A stretch of 60,494 nt of DNA from an uncultured Oscillospiraceae bacterium (GTDB lineage: Bacteria; Bacillota; Clostridia; Oscillospirales; Oscillospiraceae): the NCBI GenBank assembly GCA_900763685.1, contig CAAFLF010000027.1, positions 1 to 60,494 of the forward strand, given 5' to 3'. A program made the position numbers and the translations under genes. The notes below the pieces were generated by a model. The model was given only the letters and a program-made list of their open reading frames with translations. It searched no databases and was not told the DNA's origin. Below are positions 27,449 through 35,515 of this stretch, piece after piece (position 1 is the first letter of the stretch; each line of letters starts with the position of its first letter).

Positions 27449-27829
27449 TCAGGTAGTTTCCGCCAGCTCCCGCTGGATGTATTTCGGGAGCTTGGCGACA
27501 ACGAGGCGGTAGGACTCGCCGGCGAGCTCTCGCAGCAGCTCGTCCGGCAGCTGGCCGTCCAAGAGGCAGGCGATCCAGCTCCGCTTGTCCATGTAGAAAC
27601 CGGGCAGGATCTCCGGGTTCACCAGGCGCAGGGCCTCGGCGCGGTCGGGGTCGCACTTGAGGTTCACGAGCTCGTGGCCGCCGTAGGTCTTGTGCTCCGG
27701 GCCCGGGGCACAGACGGCGGCGAAGAGCTTGCCCCGGACCTGGTAGCGGGTCCAGCCCCACTCGAGCTTATAATCCTTCTCCGCTCCCGGCAGGGAGAGG
27801 AGGTAGGTATCTAACCAGTCGTATTTCAT
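27449..27829 (-). CDS. MmcQ/YjbR family DNA-binding protein
   Basis: A 126-residue protein with the family layout: YLLSLPGAEKDYK, WTRYQVRGKLFAAV, VNLKCDPDRAEALR, ILPGFYMDKRSWI, and a C-terminal LLRELAGESYRLV helix. YjbR-like proteins have a CyaY-like double-wing fold and are proposed to bind DNA; no target is known. ATG 27829 follows AGGAGA at acceptable spacing. Upstream lies an 800-bp repeat-rich gap. Confidence 0.9.
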   Translation of the reverse strand: MKYDWLDTYLLSLPGAEKDYKLEWGWTRYQVRGKLFAAVCAPGPEHKTYGGHELVNLKCDPDRAEALRLVNPEILPGFYMDKRSWIACLLDGQLPDELLRELAGESYRLVVAKLPKYIQRELAETT

Positions 27830-27839
27830 GGGGGTCTCC

Positions 27840-28653
27840 TTTCGTGGGTAGGTGGGACGGGGTGGCGGGGGGACGAGGGACGGGGGGTGCGGGCCGATGT
27901 GGGCATCGGCCCCTACGGCCTGCGGGGGACGGGGGACGAGGGACGTTGGACGGGGGACGGAGGGGCGGGCCGCCGTACCTAGGGCATGGCCTCCGCTGGC
28001 CAAATTTCGTGCCGAAATTTGGGGCGTCGGTCAGGTCGTCGGCCCCTACGGACCTGCGGGGGACGGGAGCCGCGGCGGGGTGAGGTCACCCCGCCCTACG
28101 GGTGGTTGAGGAAGGCTTCCGCGAGTGCCCGGGGTAGCTGGCGCATAGCGGAGCGCTTGCGGCAGCGGGGGCGAGGGAGGGGTGGGAATTGGTGCAAAGA
28201 CCATCAAAACGGGGACGAGAGTTACGGATTCCCATAACCAGCGCCCCAGGCGCGTCGGCCCGTTGGGCCTCCTCGGAATGACAGGCGGGGGGACGGGAAG
28301 GTCGCTGCGAATGCCGGGGGAGCGCTTAGCGAAGCGTAAAGTGCGGAAAGAGCCGCTGGTCAAATGCAGGGTTTTGCCCGATAACATCAGAGTGCGGCAC
28401 GGGGCAGGAGGCGCGGGAGTTTGCGGAAGGCCCCGCCCGTGCTCACGCAGAGGGGTGCAGGGTTTGGGGGCAGGACAGTTTAGGGCCGTTTCCCCCGGCG
28501 GTCCGTGGCCGCCGGGAGGGCGTTTTTTCTTTTGACGGCTCCACCGCCGTTTTCTTTTTGGGGCGCCAAAAAGAAAATGGGGGTGGAAAGTGGCCGGGGT
28601 TCCCCGGCGCCCACGGTCGGTCGACCGGGCCGCGGCCAATGCTCCATTCCGCT
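27840..28653. repeat. G-rich repeat-bearing intergenic region
   Basis: An 814-bp gap without a credible gene. It holds runs of imperfect GGGGGACGGGG-type units, a REP-like palindrome GGGCCGATG-TGGG-CATCGGCCC (27891-27912), and at 28034-28051 an 18-base string GGTCGTCGGCCCCTACGG found again exactly at 40708-40725. CATCGGCCCCTACGGCCTGC-like and GGCCCCTACGGACCTGC-like copies alternate. Further along are CCTCGGAATGACAGG and other short motifs resembling dispersed chromosomal repeats. Near 28540-28580 two dyads with AAAAAG/CTTTTT flanks could terminate uvrB transcription. Long open frames here are by-products of GC content. Confidence 0.6.
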
Positions 28654-30624
28654 TTACTTCCCGCCGCGGAGCTCCATGATGCGGTCCCGGAGGATGGCGG
28701 CGTACTCGAATTCCAGCATGTGGGCGGCTTCCTTCATCTGGCGCTCCAGCTTGGCGATCTCGGCGGCGCGCTCGGCGTCGGTCATCTTGTGCTTGCGCTC
28801 CCGCTTCTTGCGCTCGCTCTCCTCGGTCTTGGAGATCTCCAGGACGTCCCGGACGTCCTTGATGATGGTCTTGGGGACGATGCCGTGGGCCTTGTTATAG
28901 GCCATCTGGATGTCCCGGCGGCGGGCGGTCTCGTCCATGGCGGCCCGCATGGAGGGGGTGACGGTGTCGGCGTAGAGGATGACCTTGCCCCCGGCGTTCC
29001 GGGCGGCCCGGCCAATGGTCTGGATGAGGCTGGTCTCGCTGCGGAGGAAGCCCTCCTTGTCCGCGTCCAGCACGGCGACGAGGCTCACCTCCGGCAGGTC
29101 CAGGCCCTCCCGCAGGAGGTTGATGCCCACGAGAACGTCGAACTCTCCCAGCCGCAGGTCCCGGATGATCTCCATCCGCTCGATGGTCTGGACGTCCGAG
29201 TGCATGTAGCGGACCCGGACACCGTTGGCCCGGAGGTAGGCGGTGAGGTCCTCCGCCATCTTCTTGGTGAGGGTGGTGACCAGGACCCGCTCGTTCCTCT
29301 CGGAGCGGACGCGGATCTCCTCCAGAAGGTCGTCGATCTGGCCGTCCACGGGCCGGACCTCCACCTCCGGGTCCAGGAGACCCGTGGGGCGGATGACCTG
29401 CTCCACGATCTGGCCCGCCCGCTCGGTCTCATAAGGGCCGGGGGTGGCGGAGACGTAGATGGCCTGGTGGATCCGCTTCTCGAACTCCTCAAACTTCAGG
29501 GGGCGGTTATCGTAGGCGCAGGGGAGGCGGAAGCCGTACTGGACGAGGCTGTCCTTCCGGGCGTGGTCGCCGTTGTACATGGCCCGGACCTGGGGGAGGG
29601 TCACGTGGCTCTCGTCCACGAAGAGGAGGAAGTCCTTGGGGAAGAAGTCCAGCAGGGTCATGGGGGCGGAGCCCACCGGGCGGCCGGAGATGACCCGGGA
29701 GTAGTTCTCGATGCCGGTGCAGTAACCCAGCTCCGTCAGCATCTCCATGTCGTACTCCGTCCGCTGGCGGATGCGCTGGGCCTCCACCAGCTTGCCCTGG
29801 TCCTCGAAGGCCTTCACCTGGTCCTCGAGTTCGCACTTGATCTCCACGATGGCCTTCTCCATCTTGTCCCTCGTCGTGACGTAGTGGCTGGCGGGGTAGA
29901 TGGCGATGTGGTTCAGGTGGCGCTCCGTGACGCCGGTGACGGGGTGGAACTCGCTGATACGGTCGATCTCGTCCCCGAAGAACTCCACCCGGACGGCCTT
30001 GTCCTTGTAGTAGGCGGGCCAGATCTCCACGGTGTCGCCCCGGACCCGGAAGAGGTTCCGGGCGAAGGCCACGTCGTTGCGCTCGTAGCGGCTCTCCACC
30101 AGGCGGCGCAGCAGCTCGTTCCGGGGCAGCTCCATGCCGGGGCGGAGGGAGACGGCCAGCTTCGCGAAGTCGTCCGGCTCGCCTAAGCCGTAGATGCAGC
30201 TCACCGACGCCACCACGATGACATCCCGCCGCTCCAGGAGGGAGAAGGTGGCGGAGAGCCGGAGGCGGTCGATCTCCTCGTTGGTGGAGGCGTCCTTTGC
30301 GATGTAGGTATCCGTGTGGGGGATATAGGCCTCGGGCTGATAGTAGTCGTAGTAGGAGACGAAGTACTCCACGGCGTTTTCCGGGAAGAACTCCTTGAAC
30401 TCCGCGCAGAGCTGGGCGGCCAGGGTCTTGTTGTGGGCCAGGACCAGGGTGGGGCGCTGGACCTTCTCGATGACCTTGGCCATGGTATAGGTCTTGCCGG
30501 AGCCGGTGACGCCCAGCAGGACCTGCTCATCCAGGCCCGCCTCCACGCCGGAGGCCAGCTTCTCGATGGCCTGGGGCTGGTCGCCGGAGGGCTGGTAAGG
30601 GGAATGGACCTTGAAATCAGGCAT
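28654..30624 (-). CDS. uvrB: Excinuclease ABC subunit B
   Basis: A 656-residue protein with Walker [13 protein letters not shown] near residue 40, the beta-hairpin [12 protein letters not shown], helicase motif [17 protein letters not shown], motif [11 protein letters not shown] and a C-terminal UVR domain ([22 protein letters not shown]) that contacts UvrC. UvrB verifies damage handed over by UvrA. The start is ATG 30624. A consensus promoter and an SOS-like box lie directly upstream. Confidence 0.98.
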   Translation of the reverse strand: MPDFKVHSPYQPSGDQPQAIEKLASGVEAGLDEQVLLGVTGSGKTYTMAKVIEKVQRPTLVLAHNKTLAAQLCAEFKEFFPENAVEYFVSYYDYYQPEAYIPHTDTYIAKDASTNEEIDRLRLSATFSLLERRDVIVVASVSCIYGLGEPDDFAKLAVSLRPGMELPRNELLRRLVESRYERNDVAFARNLFRVRGDTVEIWPAYYKDKAVRVEFFGDEIDRISEFHPVTGVTERHLNHIAIYPASHYVTTRDKMEKAIVEIKCELEDQVKAFEDQGKLVEAQRIRQRTEYDMEMLTELGYCTGIENYSRVISGRPVGSAPMTLLDFFPKDFLLFVDESHVTLPQVRAMYNGDHARKDSLVQYGFRLPCAYDNRPLKFEEFEKRIHQAIYVSATPGPYETERAGQIVEQVIRPTGLLDPEVEVRPVDGQIDDLLEEIRVRSERNERVLVTTLTKKMAEDLTAYLRANGVRVRYMHSDVQTIERMEIIRDLRLGEFDVLVGINLLREGLDLPEVSLVAVLDADKEGFLRSETSLIQTIGRAARNAGGKVILYADTVTPSMRAAMDETARRRDIQMAYNKAHGIVPKTIIKDVRDVLEISKTEESERKKRERKHKMTDAERAAEIAKLERQMKEAAHMLEFEYAAILRDRIMELRGGK

Positions 30625-30682
30625 AGGCGCCTCCGTTTCGTGGTGTCAGGGATGGCGGGAGTCCCGCCGGGGCAGTTTCCTC

Positions 30683-30722
30683 AGTATAGCACGGTTTCGG
30701 GCAAAAATCAAACGTTTGTTCC
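30683..30722 (-). promoter_or_regulatory. uvrB promoter with SOS-like (LexA) box
   Basis: On the minus strand: -35 TTGATT (30711-30706), 17-base spacer, -10 TATACT (30688-30683). Overlapping the -35 is GGAAC-AAAC-GTTTG (30722-30709), which matches the Gram-positive LexA box CGAAC-N4-GTTCG at 8 of 10 positions and is placed to block the promoter. Function is inferred from position and from the known SOS control of uvrB in Bacillus. Confidence 0.65.
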
Positions 30723-30736
30723 AAATCCGCCCTTTC

Positions 30737-31411
30737 TCAGCGGCGGAGGATGCCGCTGTCCGCCAGGGAGACGTAGTCGTCCTCCGCCACGATGATGTGG
30801 TCCAGCAGCTCCACGCCGATGGTGCGCAGGGCGTCCTGGGCCTGCTGGGTGGTGGCGTAATCCTCCCGGGAGGGGAGGGCGATGCCGCTGGGGTGGTTGT
30901 GGGAGAGGATGACGGCGCTGGCGGAGGAGAGGAGGGCGTTTTCCACCAAGCGGCGGATGTTCAGCTCCGCCGCGGCGCTGCCGCCCTCGCTGAGGCGCTT
31001 GCGGGCCAGGAGCTTGCCCTTGCGGTCCAGGCAGAGCTGGTAGATGACCTCGTTGCGCTCCCCGGCGAAGCAGCTGAGGAGGTAGCGGCCGGCCTTCTCC
31101 GTGGAGTTCAGGACGGTCTCCTGCCCGGCGGAGCGCTGGGCCTTATAGACGAAGGCGGGGACCAGCTTCAAAAGGACGGCGGCGCTCTCGCCCACGCCCT
31201 CCACCCGCCGCAGGTCCTCGATGGGGGCCTGGAGGAGGGCGGAGAGGCTGCCGTAGCGGGTCAGGAGGCGGTGGGCCAGCTCGTTGGTGTCCCGCCGGGG
31301 GATGGCATAGTAGAGCAGGAGCTCCAGCGCCTCGTGGTCGGCGAAGCCCTCCAGCCCCGTTTCCTGGAAGCGGCGGCGCATCTTCTCCCGGTGACCGTCG
31401 TGGATGCCCAT
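30737..31411 (-). CDS. radC: RadC family JAMM-domain protein
   Basis: A 224-residue protein from ATG 31411 (site AAGGAGGA). N-terminal helix-hairpin-helix part (LEGFADHEALELLLYYAIPRRDTNELAHRLL), then the MPN/JAMM domain with SHNHPSGIALPSREDYATT, giving the metal motif HxH-x7-S-x2-D. RadC proteins were once linked to DNA repair; the activity is unsettled. It is transcribed divergently from mgtE, from a strong promoter at 31453-31487. Confidence 0.93.
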   Translation of the reverse strand: MGIHDGHREKMRRRFQETGLEGFADHEALELLLYYAIPRRDTNELAHRLLTRYGSLSALLQAPIEDLRRVEGVGESAAVLLKLVPAFVYKAQRSAGQETVLNSTEKAGRYLLSCFAGERNEVIYQLCLDRKGKLLARKRLSEGGSAAAELNIRRLVENALLSSASAVILSHNHPSGIALPSREDYATTQQAQDALRTIGVELLDHIIVAEDDYVSLADSGILRR

Positions 31412-31452
31412 GGGGATTCCTCCTTCTTTCTGCTCAGAATGAGCCATGGTAA

Positions 31453-31487
31453 CGTGGTATTATACCACGCTCCGGCGGCTATCACAA
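31453..31487 (-). promoter_or_regulatory. radC promoter inside a perfect palindrome
   Basis: Minus strand TTGTGA (31487-31482), 17 bases, TATAAT (31464-31459). The -10 box is the centre of a 17-base palindrome, CGTGGTAT-T-ATACCACG (31453-31469), which could be an operator. No repressor candidate is adjacent. Confidence 0.7.
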
Positions 31488-31601
31488 GCACATTTCCCCC
31501 GGAAACTCCGCCAGAAGGCGCGGGGGCAATCGGTTTCCTGGTGAAAAAGGGTGGGAAATCGCTTTCTTTCGGCGGAAAAGCGCTTTCGGCGGCGAAAAGG
31601 C

Positions 31602-31630
31602 TTGACAAACGGGACAAAGACGCGTACCAT
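31602..31630 (+). promoter_or_regulatory. Promoter of the M-box/mgtE transcript
   Basis: TTGACA at 31602-31607, a 17-base spacer and TACCAT at 31625-31630. The predicted transcription start near 31637 is just upstream of the riboswitch. Confidence 0.8.
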
Positions 31631-31644
31631 GGGAGGGTAAAGCG

Positions 31645-31800
31645 CATACTGTCCGGTAGGTAAGGCTACCACAGAGGATATGGGTTGCTGCCGCGGAGTG
31701 ATGGAGACATCATGAGAGGGTTTGAGCAGGTGATATCGAACGCAAGGTATCATCTAACGCAACTACACCGCCCTGTGACGCTAAAGCTTGAACGGTGAGA
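31645..31800 (+). ncRNA. M-box (ykoK) Mg2+ riboswitch
   Basis: The leader shows the M-box landmarks in order: GGTAGGTAAGGCTACC, then GCTGCC, a hairpin TGATG-GAGA-CATCA, a long hairpin GGTGATAT...ATATC-type, and the closing CTGTGACGCTAAAGCTTGAACGG. GCTAAAGCT near the 3' end is diagnostic. M-box RNAs compact on Mg2+ and usually terminate transcription of Mg2+ transporter genes. The next bases (31801-31850) are GC-rich inverted repeats that could be the expression platform, followed by mgtE. Gene context fully supports the call. Confidence 0.88.
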
Positions 31801-31911
31801 CGGTCCCCACCCCGCGGGGGGCCGCCTGTGGGATGGGTCCCTGATCGTTGCCGGACGGCCGCGACCGGGGACTTTCGCTTTTTCTACGCCATCAAGAGAG
31901 GAGGACGTGCG

Positions 31912-33297
31912 ATGCTGGATCGGGAAGAGGAACGCCGTGAGCTGCTGGAGAAGATTGAGGACTACATCCAGCGAAAACAGTATAAGGAGCTGCGCGCCCT
32001 GCTGCTGCCCCTGGAGGCGGCGGACATCGCCCAGTTGGCGGACGATCTGGATGACGAGAAGACCCTGCCGCTCCTCTTCCGTCTGCTGCCCAAGGAGCAG
32101 GCGGCGGAGGTCTTCGTGGAGCTGGACAGCGACCAGCAGGAGCTGCTGATCCGGGGCTTCTCCAACACGGAGCTGAAGGAAGTGCTGGACGAGCTGTATC
32201 TGGACGACACCGTGGACATCGTGGAGGAGATGCCGGCGAATGTGGTCAAGCGCATCCTGAAGCACTCGGACCCGGAGACGCGCAAGAGCATCAACGAAAT
32301 TTTGAAATACCCCGAGGACTCCACCGGCTCCATCATGACCACGGAGTTCGTGGACCTGCGGGCGAACTTCACCGTGGAGGACGCCCTGAAGCACATCCGC
32401 CGCACCGGGCCGGACAAGGAGACCATCAACGTCTGCTACGTGGTGGACGACTACCGGCACCTGATCGGCGTGCTCTCCATCCGGACCATCCTTCTCGCGG
32501 AGGAGGACGACGTGGTGGGGGACATCATGGAGCGGAACTTCATCTGCGTCCAGACCCTGGACGACCAGGAGGACACCGCCCAGGCTCTCAGCAAGTATGA
32601 CTTCCTGGCCCTGCCGGTGGTGGACACCGAGGGACGGCTGGTGGGCATCGTCACCATCGACGACGCCATCGACGTTCTGCAGGAGGAGACCACCGAGGAC
32701 ATCGAGAAGATGGCGGCCATGCTGCCCTCCGACAAGCCGTACCTCAAGACCAGCACCCTGGAGACCTTCAAGTCCCGCATCCCCTGGCTGCTGCTTCTCA
32801 TGATCTCCGCCACCTTCACGGGGCAGATCATCAGCCGCTTTGAGGACGCCCTCAGCGCCTTCACCATCCTCACGGCCTATATCCCCATGCTGATGGACAC
32901 CGGCGGCAACTGCGGCTCCCAGGCCAGCGTCACAGTGATCCGCGGCCTCTCCCTGGGGGAGATCGAGTTTTCGGACCTCTTCCGGGTCATCTGGAAGGAG
33001 TGCCGGGTGGCCCTGGTCTGCGGCGTGGTGCTCTCCGCCGCCAACTTCGCGAAGCTGATGCTGGTGGACCGGCTGCTCTTCGGCAACCCCATCACCCTGA
33101 CGGTGGCGGCCGTCATCTGCCTGACGCTGATCTTCACGGTCTTCGCGGCGAAGCTGGTGGGCTGCGCCCTGCCGCTGCTGGCAAAGAAGGTCGGCTTCGA
33201 CCCCGCCGTGATGGCCTCGCCCTTCATCACCACCATCGTGGACGCCATCTCGCTGCTCATCTACTTCCAGTTCGCTTCCATGCTGCTGGGGATCTGA
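31912..33297 (+). CDS. mgtE: Magnesium transporter MgtE
   Basis: A 461-residue protein from ATG 31912 (site AGAGGAGG). N domain of helical superhelix (residues about 20-130), two CBS domains (about 135-260; MTTEFVDL, DVVGDIMERNFICV, VVDTEGRLVGIVTIDDAID), a connecting helix, and five transmembrane helices. The pore signature AYIPMLMDTGGNCGSQA contains the conserved Asp. MgtE is a homodimeric Mg2+ channel gated by cytosolic Mg2+, here also controlled at RNA level by the M-box. It is monocistronic and ends at a strong terminator. Confidence 0.97.
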   Translation: MLDREEERRELLEKIEDYIQRKQYKELRALLLPLEAADIAQLADDLDDEKTLPLLFRLLPKEQAAEVFVELDSDQQELLIRGFSNTELKEVLDELYLDDTVDIVEEMPANVVKRILKHSDPETRKSINEILKYPEDSTGSIMTTEFVDLRANFTVEDALKHIRRTGPDKETINVCYVVDDYRHLIGVLSIRTILLAEEDDVVGDIMERNFICVQTLDDQEDTAQALSKYDFLALPVVDTEGRLVGIVTIDDAIDVLQEETTEDIEKMAAMLPSDKPYLKTSTLETFKSRIPWLLLLMISATFTGQIISRFEDALSAFTILTAYIPMLMDTGGNCGSQASVTVIRGLSLGEIEFSDLFRVIWKECRVALVCGVVLSAANFAKLMLVDRLLFGNPITLTVAAVICLTLIFTVFAAKLVGCALPLLAKKVGFDPAVMASPFITTIVDAISLLIYFQFASMLLGI

Positions 33298-33306
33298 GAA
33301 ATGTGG

Positions 33307-33338
33307 AAAGCGGCTCTCCCGGGAGGGAGAGCCGCTTT
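33307..33338. terminator. Bidirectional terminator after mgtE
   Basis: Fourteen-base perfect arms (33307-33320 and 33325-33338), loop GGGA, with AAA and TTTT flanks. It serves mgtE (+) and the convergent membrane-protein gene (-). Confidence 0.9.
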
Positions 33339-33344
33339 TGGGAT

Positions 33345-34853
33345 TCAGCCGATGAGCTCGATGCCCTCCGGCTTGGGGTAGAACTGTAGGGAGTCGAAGT
33401 TGGTGCGGAAGGCGGCAGGCTCCAGCCAGCTTCTCCGCATCTGCTCCGCCAGGGCAGTCCTGGCCGGATACTGCCGCCAGCTGAGCTGGTGGGTGAAGCT
33501 GAGGTAGTCGGCGACGCTGGCGCCCTCCCTGGCGGCCTCGATGGTGTAGCGGAGGTAGCCCCGGCAGTCTTCCCCTTCCTGTGGGAGGGAGTAGGCGGCG
33601 TAGACCACATAGCTCTCCTCCCCTCCAGGACTATCCAGGCAGGCATAGGGCGCGGTGAAGGTCTGGCCGTCCCGGTCACAGTGGAGCCGTCCGGTGATGG
33701 GGCCCGCCAGATCCCAGCCGCCCCGATCCTCCCGGCCCGCCAGCCAGAGCTGCAGGGCCTCCGTGCCACGGTAGGCCGGGTCCGTCTGCCAACGGAAGTG
33801 GTGGAAAAGGACCCAGGTGCTGCGCTCCCCAGGGACCTCCACCCCCACGCCGGTGACATGGAGTTCCTTCACATCGTAGACGGTATCAATGATCTCAGTA
33901 AAGGTGTTGTGCCCTCTGTTGGTTATGGTCGACACCTTCCTGCCCGGGTTCATGGGGAGGTCCGTCGTGTCCACGACCACCCGGATGGCCCCCTGACAAG
34001 CGGCCAGGTCCTCGGGGCTCAGGTCGCGCAGCACGTCCTCCGGGAAGCCCAGGGAAAGAAGATGGTCCCGGATGGCCTCCGTTTCCTGGGTCCCGGCGGC
34101 GTCCCTGGGCTGCCAGTCCATGGGATAGCGGCTGCCGAAGCGGTAGCCGCAGAAGCAGCCCAGGGCCAGGACCGCCGCAAGGCCCAGCGCCAGCCAGCGG
34201 TCCGGCAGGCGCACCGGGGCAGGGCGCAGGACGTAGCCCGCCTCCTCCAGCGTCCGGGAGAGCCGGAAGAGGCTCCGGAACAGGAAGACATAGCCCGCCA
34301 GCATGGGGATGCCCCAGAGCCAGCCCTGCCAGCCCAGGCGGGCCGAGAGGCAGAGGGCGGCATACCAGGCCACGATGCCCAGGGCGGCGTTGGCCTTGGG
34401 CGGGAGCCCCGCCCGCCCCTGCACCGCCAGCAGCCCCCGCCAGAGACAGAGGAACTGGGTCAGCAGAAGGCCCATCTCCAGGACCGTCAGGCACTGGGAG
34501 ACCGCAGGCGTCAGGACCTGGGGGGCGTAGACGGAGCTGGTATTCAGGGCCAGCAGGGGGATGCTGTAAGCCGTCTCCGCCGCCGCAAGGACGAAGCAGG
34601 CCCGGAACCAGCGGTTCTCCCGCCGGAGGGCCCGGTAGCCCAGGAGCAGCAGCAGCGTGCCCAGGGCGGGCAGAAGGTACTGCAGGCCGAAGAGACTCAG
34701 CGTCACGGCCCGGAGGGCGCTGCCGGTGAGGACCCGGTCCATGGCCCTGCGCCAGGGGGTGACGGAGCGCACGATCTCCTCCGGGGGAAGGTCCGGGAGG
34801 CTGTCCGCCAGCAGCTCTTCCAGCTCGTTCCAGTCGTTCTCACGCATGGCCAT
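33345..34853 (-). CDS. Membrane protein, probable anti-sigma partner of the adjacent ECF factor
   Basis: A 502-residue protein. Residues 1-45 are cytoplasmic (MRENDWNELEELLADSLPDLPPEE, a short acidic helix like those of sigma-regulator proteins). About six membrane segments follow between 50 and 230, and an extracellular domain of about 270 residues completes the protein. The gene overlaps the ECF sigma gene by 14 bases, so translation is coupled. Genes in this position often encode anti-sigma factors that release sigma upon an extracytoplasmic signal. No zinc-type anti-sigma motif (HxxxCxxC) is present. ATG 34847 is an alternative start two codons in. The signal and regulon are unknown. Confidence 0.7.
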   Translation of the reverse strand: MAMRENDWNELEELLADSLPDLPPEEIVRSVTPWRRAMDRVLTGSALRAVTLSLFGLQYLLPALGTLLLLLGYRALRRENRWFRACFVLAAAETAYSIPLLALNTSSVYAPQVLTPAVSQCLTVLEMGLLLTQFLCLWRGLLAVQGRAGLPPKANAALGIVAWYAALCLSARLGWQGWLWGIPMLAGYVFLFRSLFRLSRTLEEAGYVLRPAPVRLPDRWLALGLAAVLALGCFCGYRFGSRYPMDWQPRDAAGTQETEAIRDHLLSLGFPEDVLRDLSPEDLAACQGAIRVVVDTTDLPMNPGRKVSTITNRGHNTFTEIIDTVYDVKELHVTGVGVEVPGERSTWVLFHHFRWQTDPAYRGTEALQLWLAGREDRGGWDLAGPITGRLHCDRDGQTFTAPYACLDSPGGEESYVVYAAYSLPQEGEDCRGYLRYTIEAAREGASVADYLSFTHQLSWRQYPARTALAEQMRRSWLEPAAFRTNFDSLQFYPKPEGIELIG

Positions 34854-35382
34854 CCCCTCCTCCCAGTGCCTTCCGGAGGCGCTGGCGCGCCCGGTAGAGC
34901 TTGCCCTCCACCGCCCGCTCCGTGAGGCTGAGCTCCGCGGCGATCTGGGCGGTGGACTGGCGGTAGTAGTATTTCCGGTAGAAGATCTGCCGCTCCAGGG
35001 GGCGGAGCTCCTTCATGGCCCAGCGCAGGGCCTCCTGCCGCTCCCGGCGGAGGGTCTGCTCCTCCGGCGTGGGCTCCGGCGAGGGAAGGTCCTCCGCCAG
35101 TTCCCCGGCGGCGTGGCGGGCCTGGGTCTGGGCATAGCGCCAGGCGGTGTTCCGGGTGACGGCGGTGAGCCAGGCGGTCCAGCTGCCCTTCTCCGGGTCG
35201 AACTGGCCGACCTTCTCCCAGACCCGGAGCGTCACCTCCGAGAGGCAGTCCTCCCGGTCCTGGGGGGACGCCGCCATGGGCGCGATGATGTACTTCATCA
35301 GGGGGCCGTAGTGCCGCAGGAGGAGTTCCATCCCCTCCGACTGCCGGCGGCGCAGCAGGTCGATACACTCGGGCTCGGGCAT
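34840..35382 (-). CDS. ECF-type RNA polymerase sigma factor
   Basis: A 180-residue protein with region 2 (GMELLLRHYGPLMKYII, DREDCLSEVTLRVWEKVGQFDPEKGSWTAWLTAVTRNTAWRY) and region 4 (LRPLERQIFYRKYYYRQSTAQIAAELSLTERAVEGKLYRARQRLR). Length and organisation fit ECF sigma factors of clostridia. ATG 35382 follows GGGAGG. It is co-transcribed with the overlapping membrane protein gene. ECF factors commonly autoregulate, but I could not define its own promoter. Confidence 0.93.
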   Translation of the reverse strand: MPEPECIDLLRRRQSEGMELLLRHYGPLMKYIIAPMAASPQDREDCLSEVTLRVWEKVGQFDPEKGSWTAWLTAVTRNTAWRYAQTQARHAAGELAEDLPSPEPTPEEQTLRRERQEALRWAMKELRPLERQIFYRKYYYRQSTAQIAAELSLTERAVEGKLYRARQRLRKALGGGDGHA

Positions 35383-35480
35383 ACCATCGCCTCCCTTCCG
35401 TGGTGGTCTTCTATGGGAATGATAGCGGAAAGCGGGGGAAATCCCACGGGGAATTTTTCATTTTTTGAGGAAGGGTGCGA

Positions 35481-35507
35481 AGAAAGCCCGCCGGGGGCGG
35501 GCTTTCT
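35481..35507. terminator. Terminator after the pyruvyl-transferase/FrhB gene
   Basis: Twelve-base arms (35481-35492 and 35496-35507) with loop GGG and a T run on the plus strand (35505-35511). It lies nine bases beyond the minus-strand stop at 35516 and also shields the ECF cassette. Confidence 0.85.
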
Positions 35508-35515
35508 TTTTCGGT

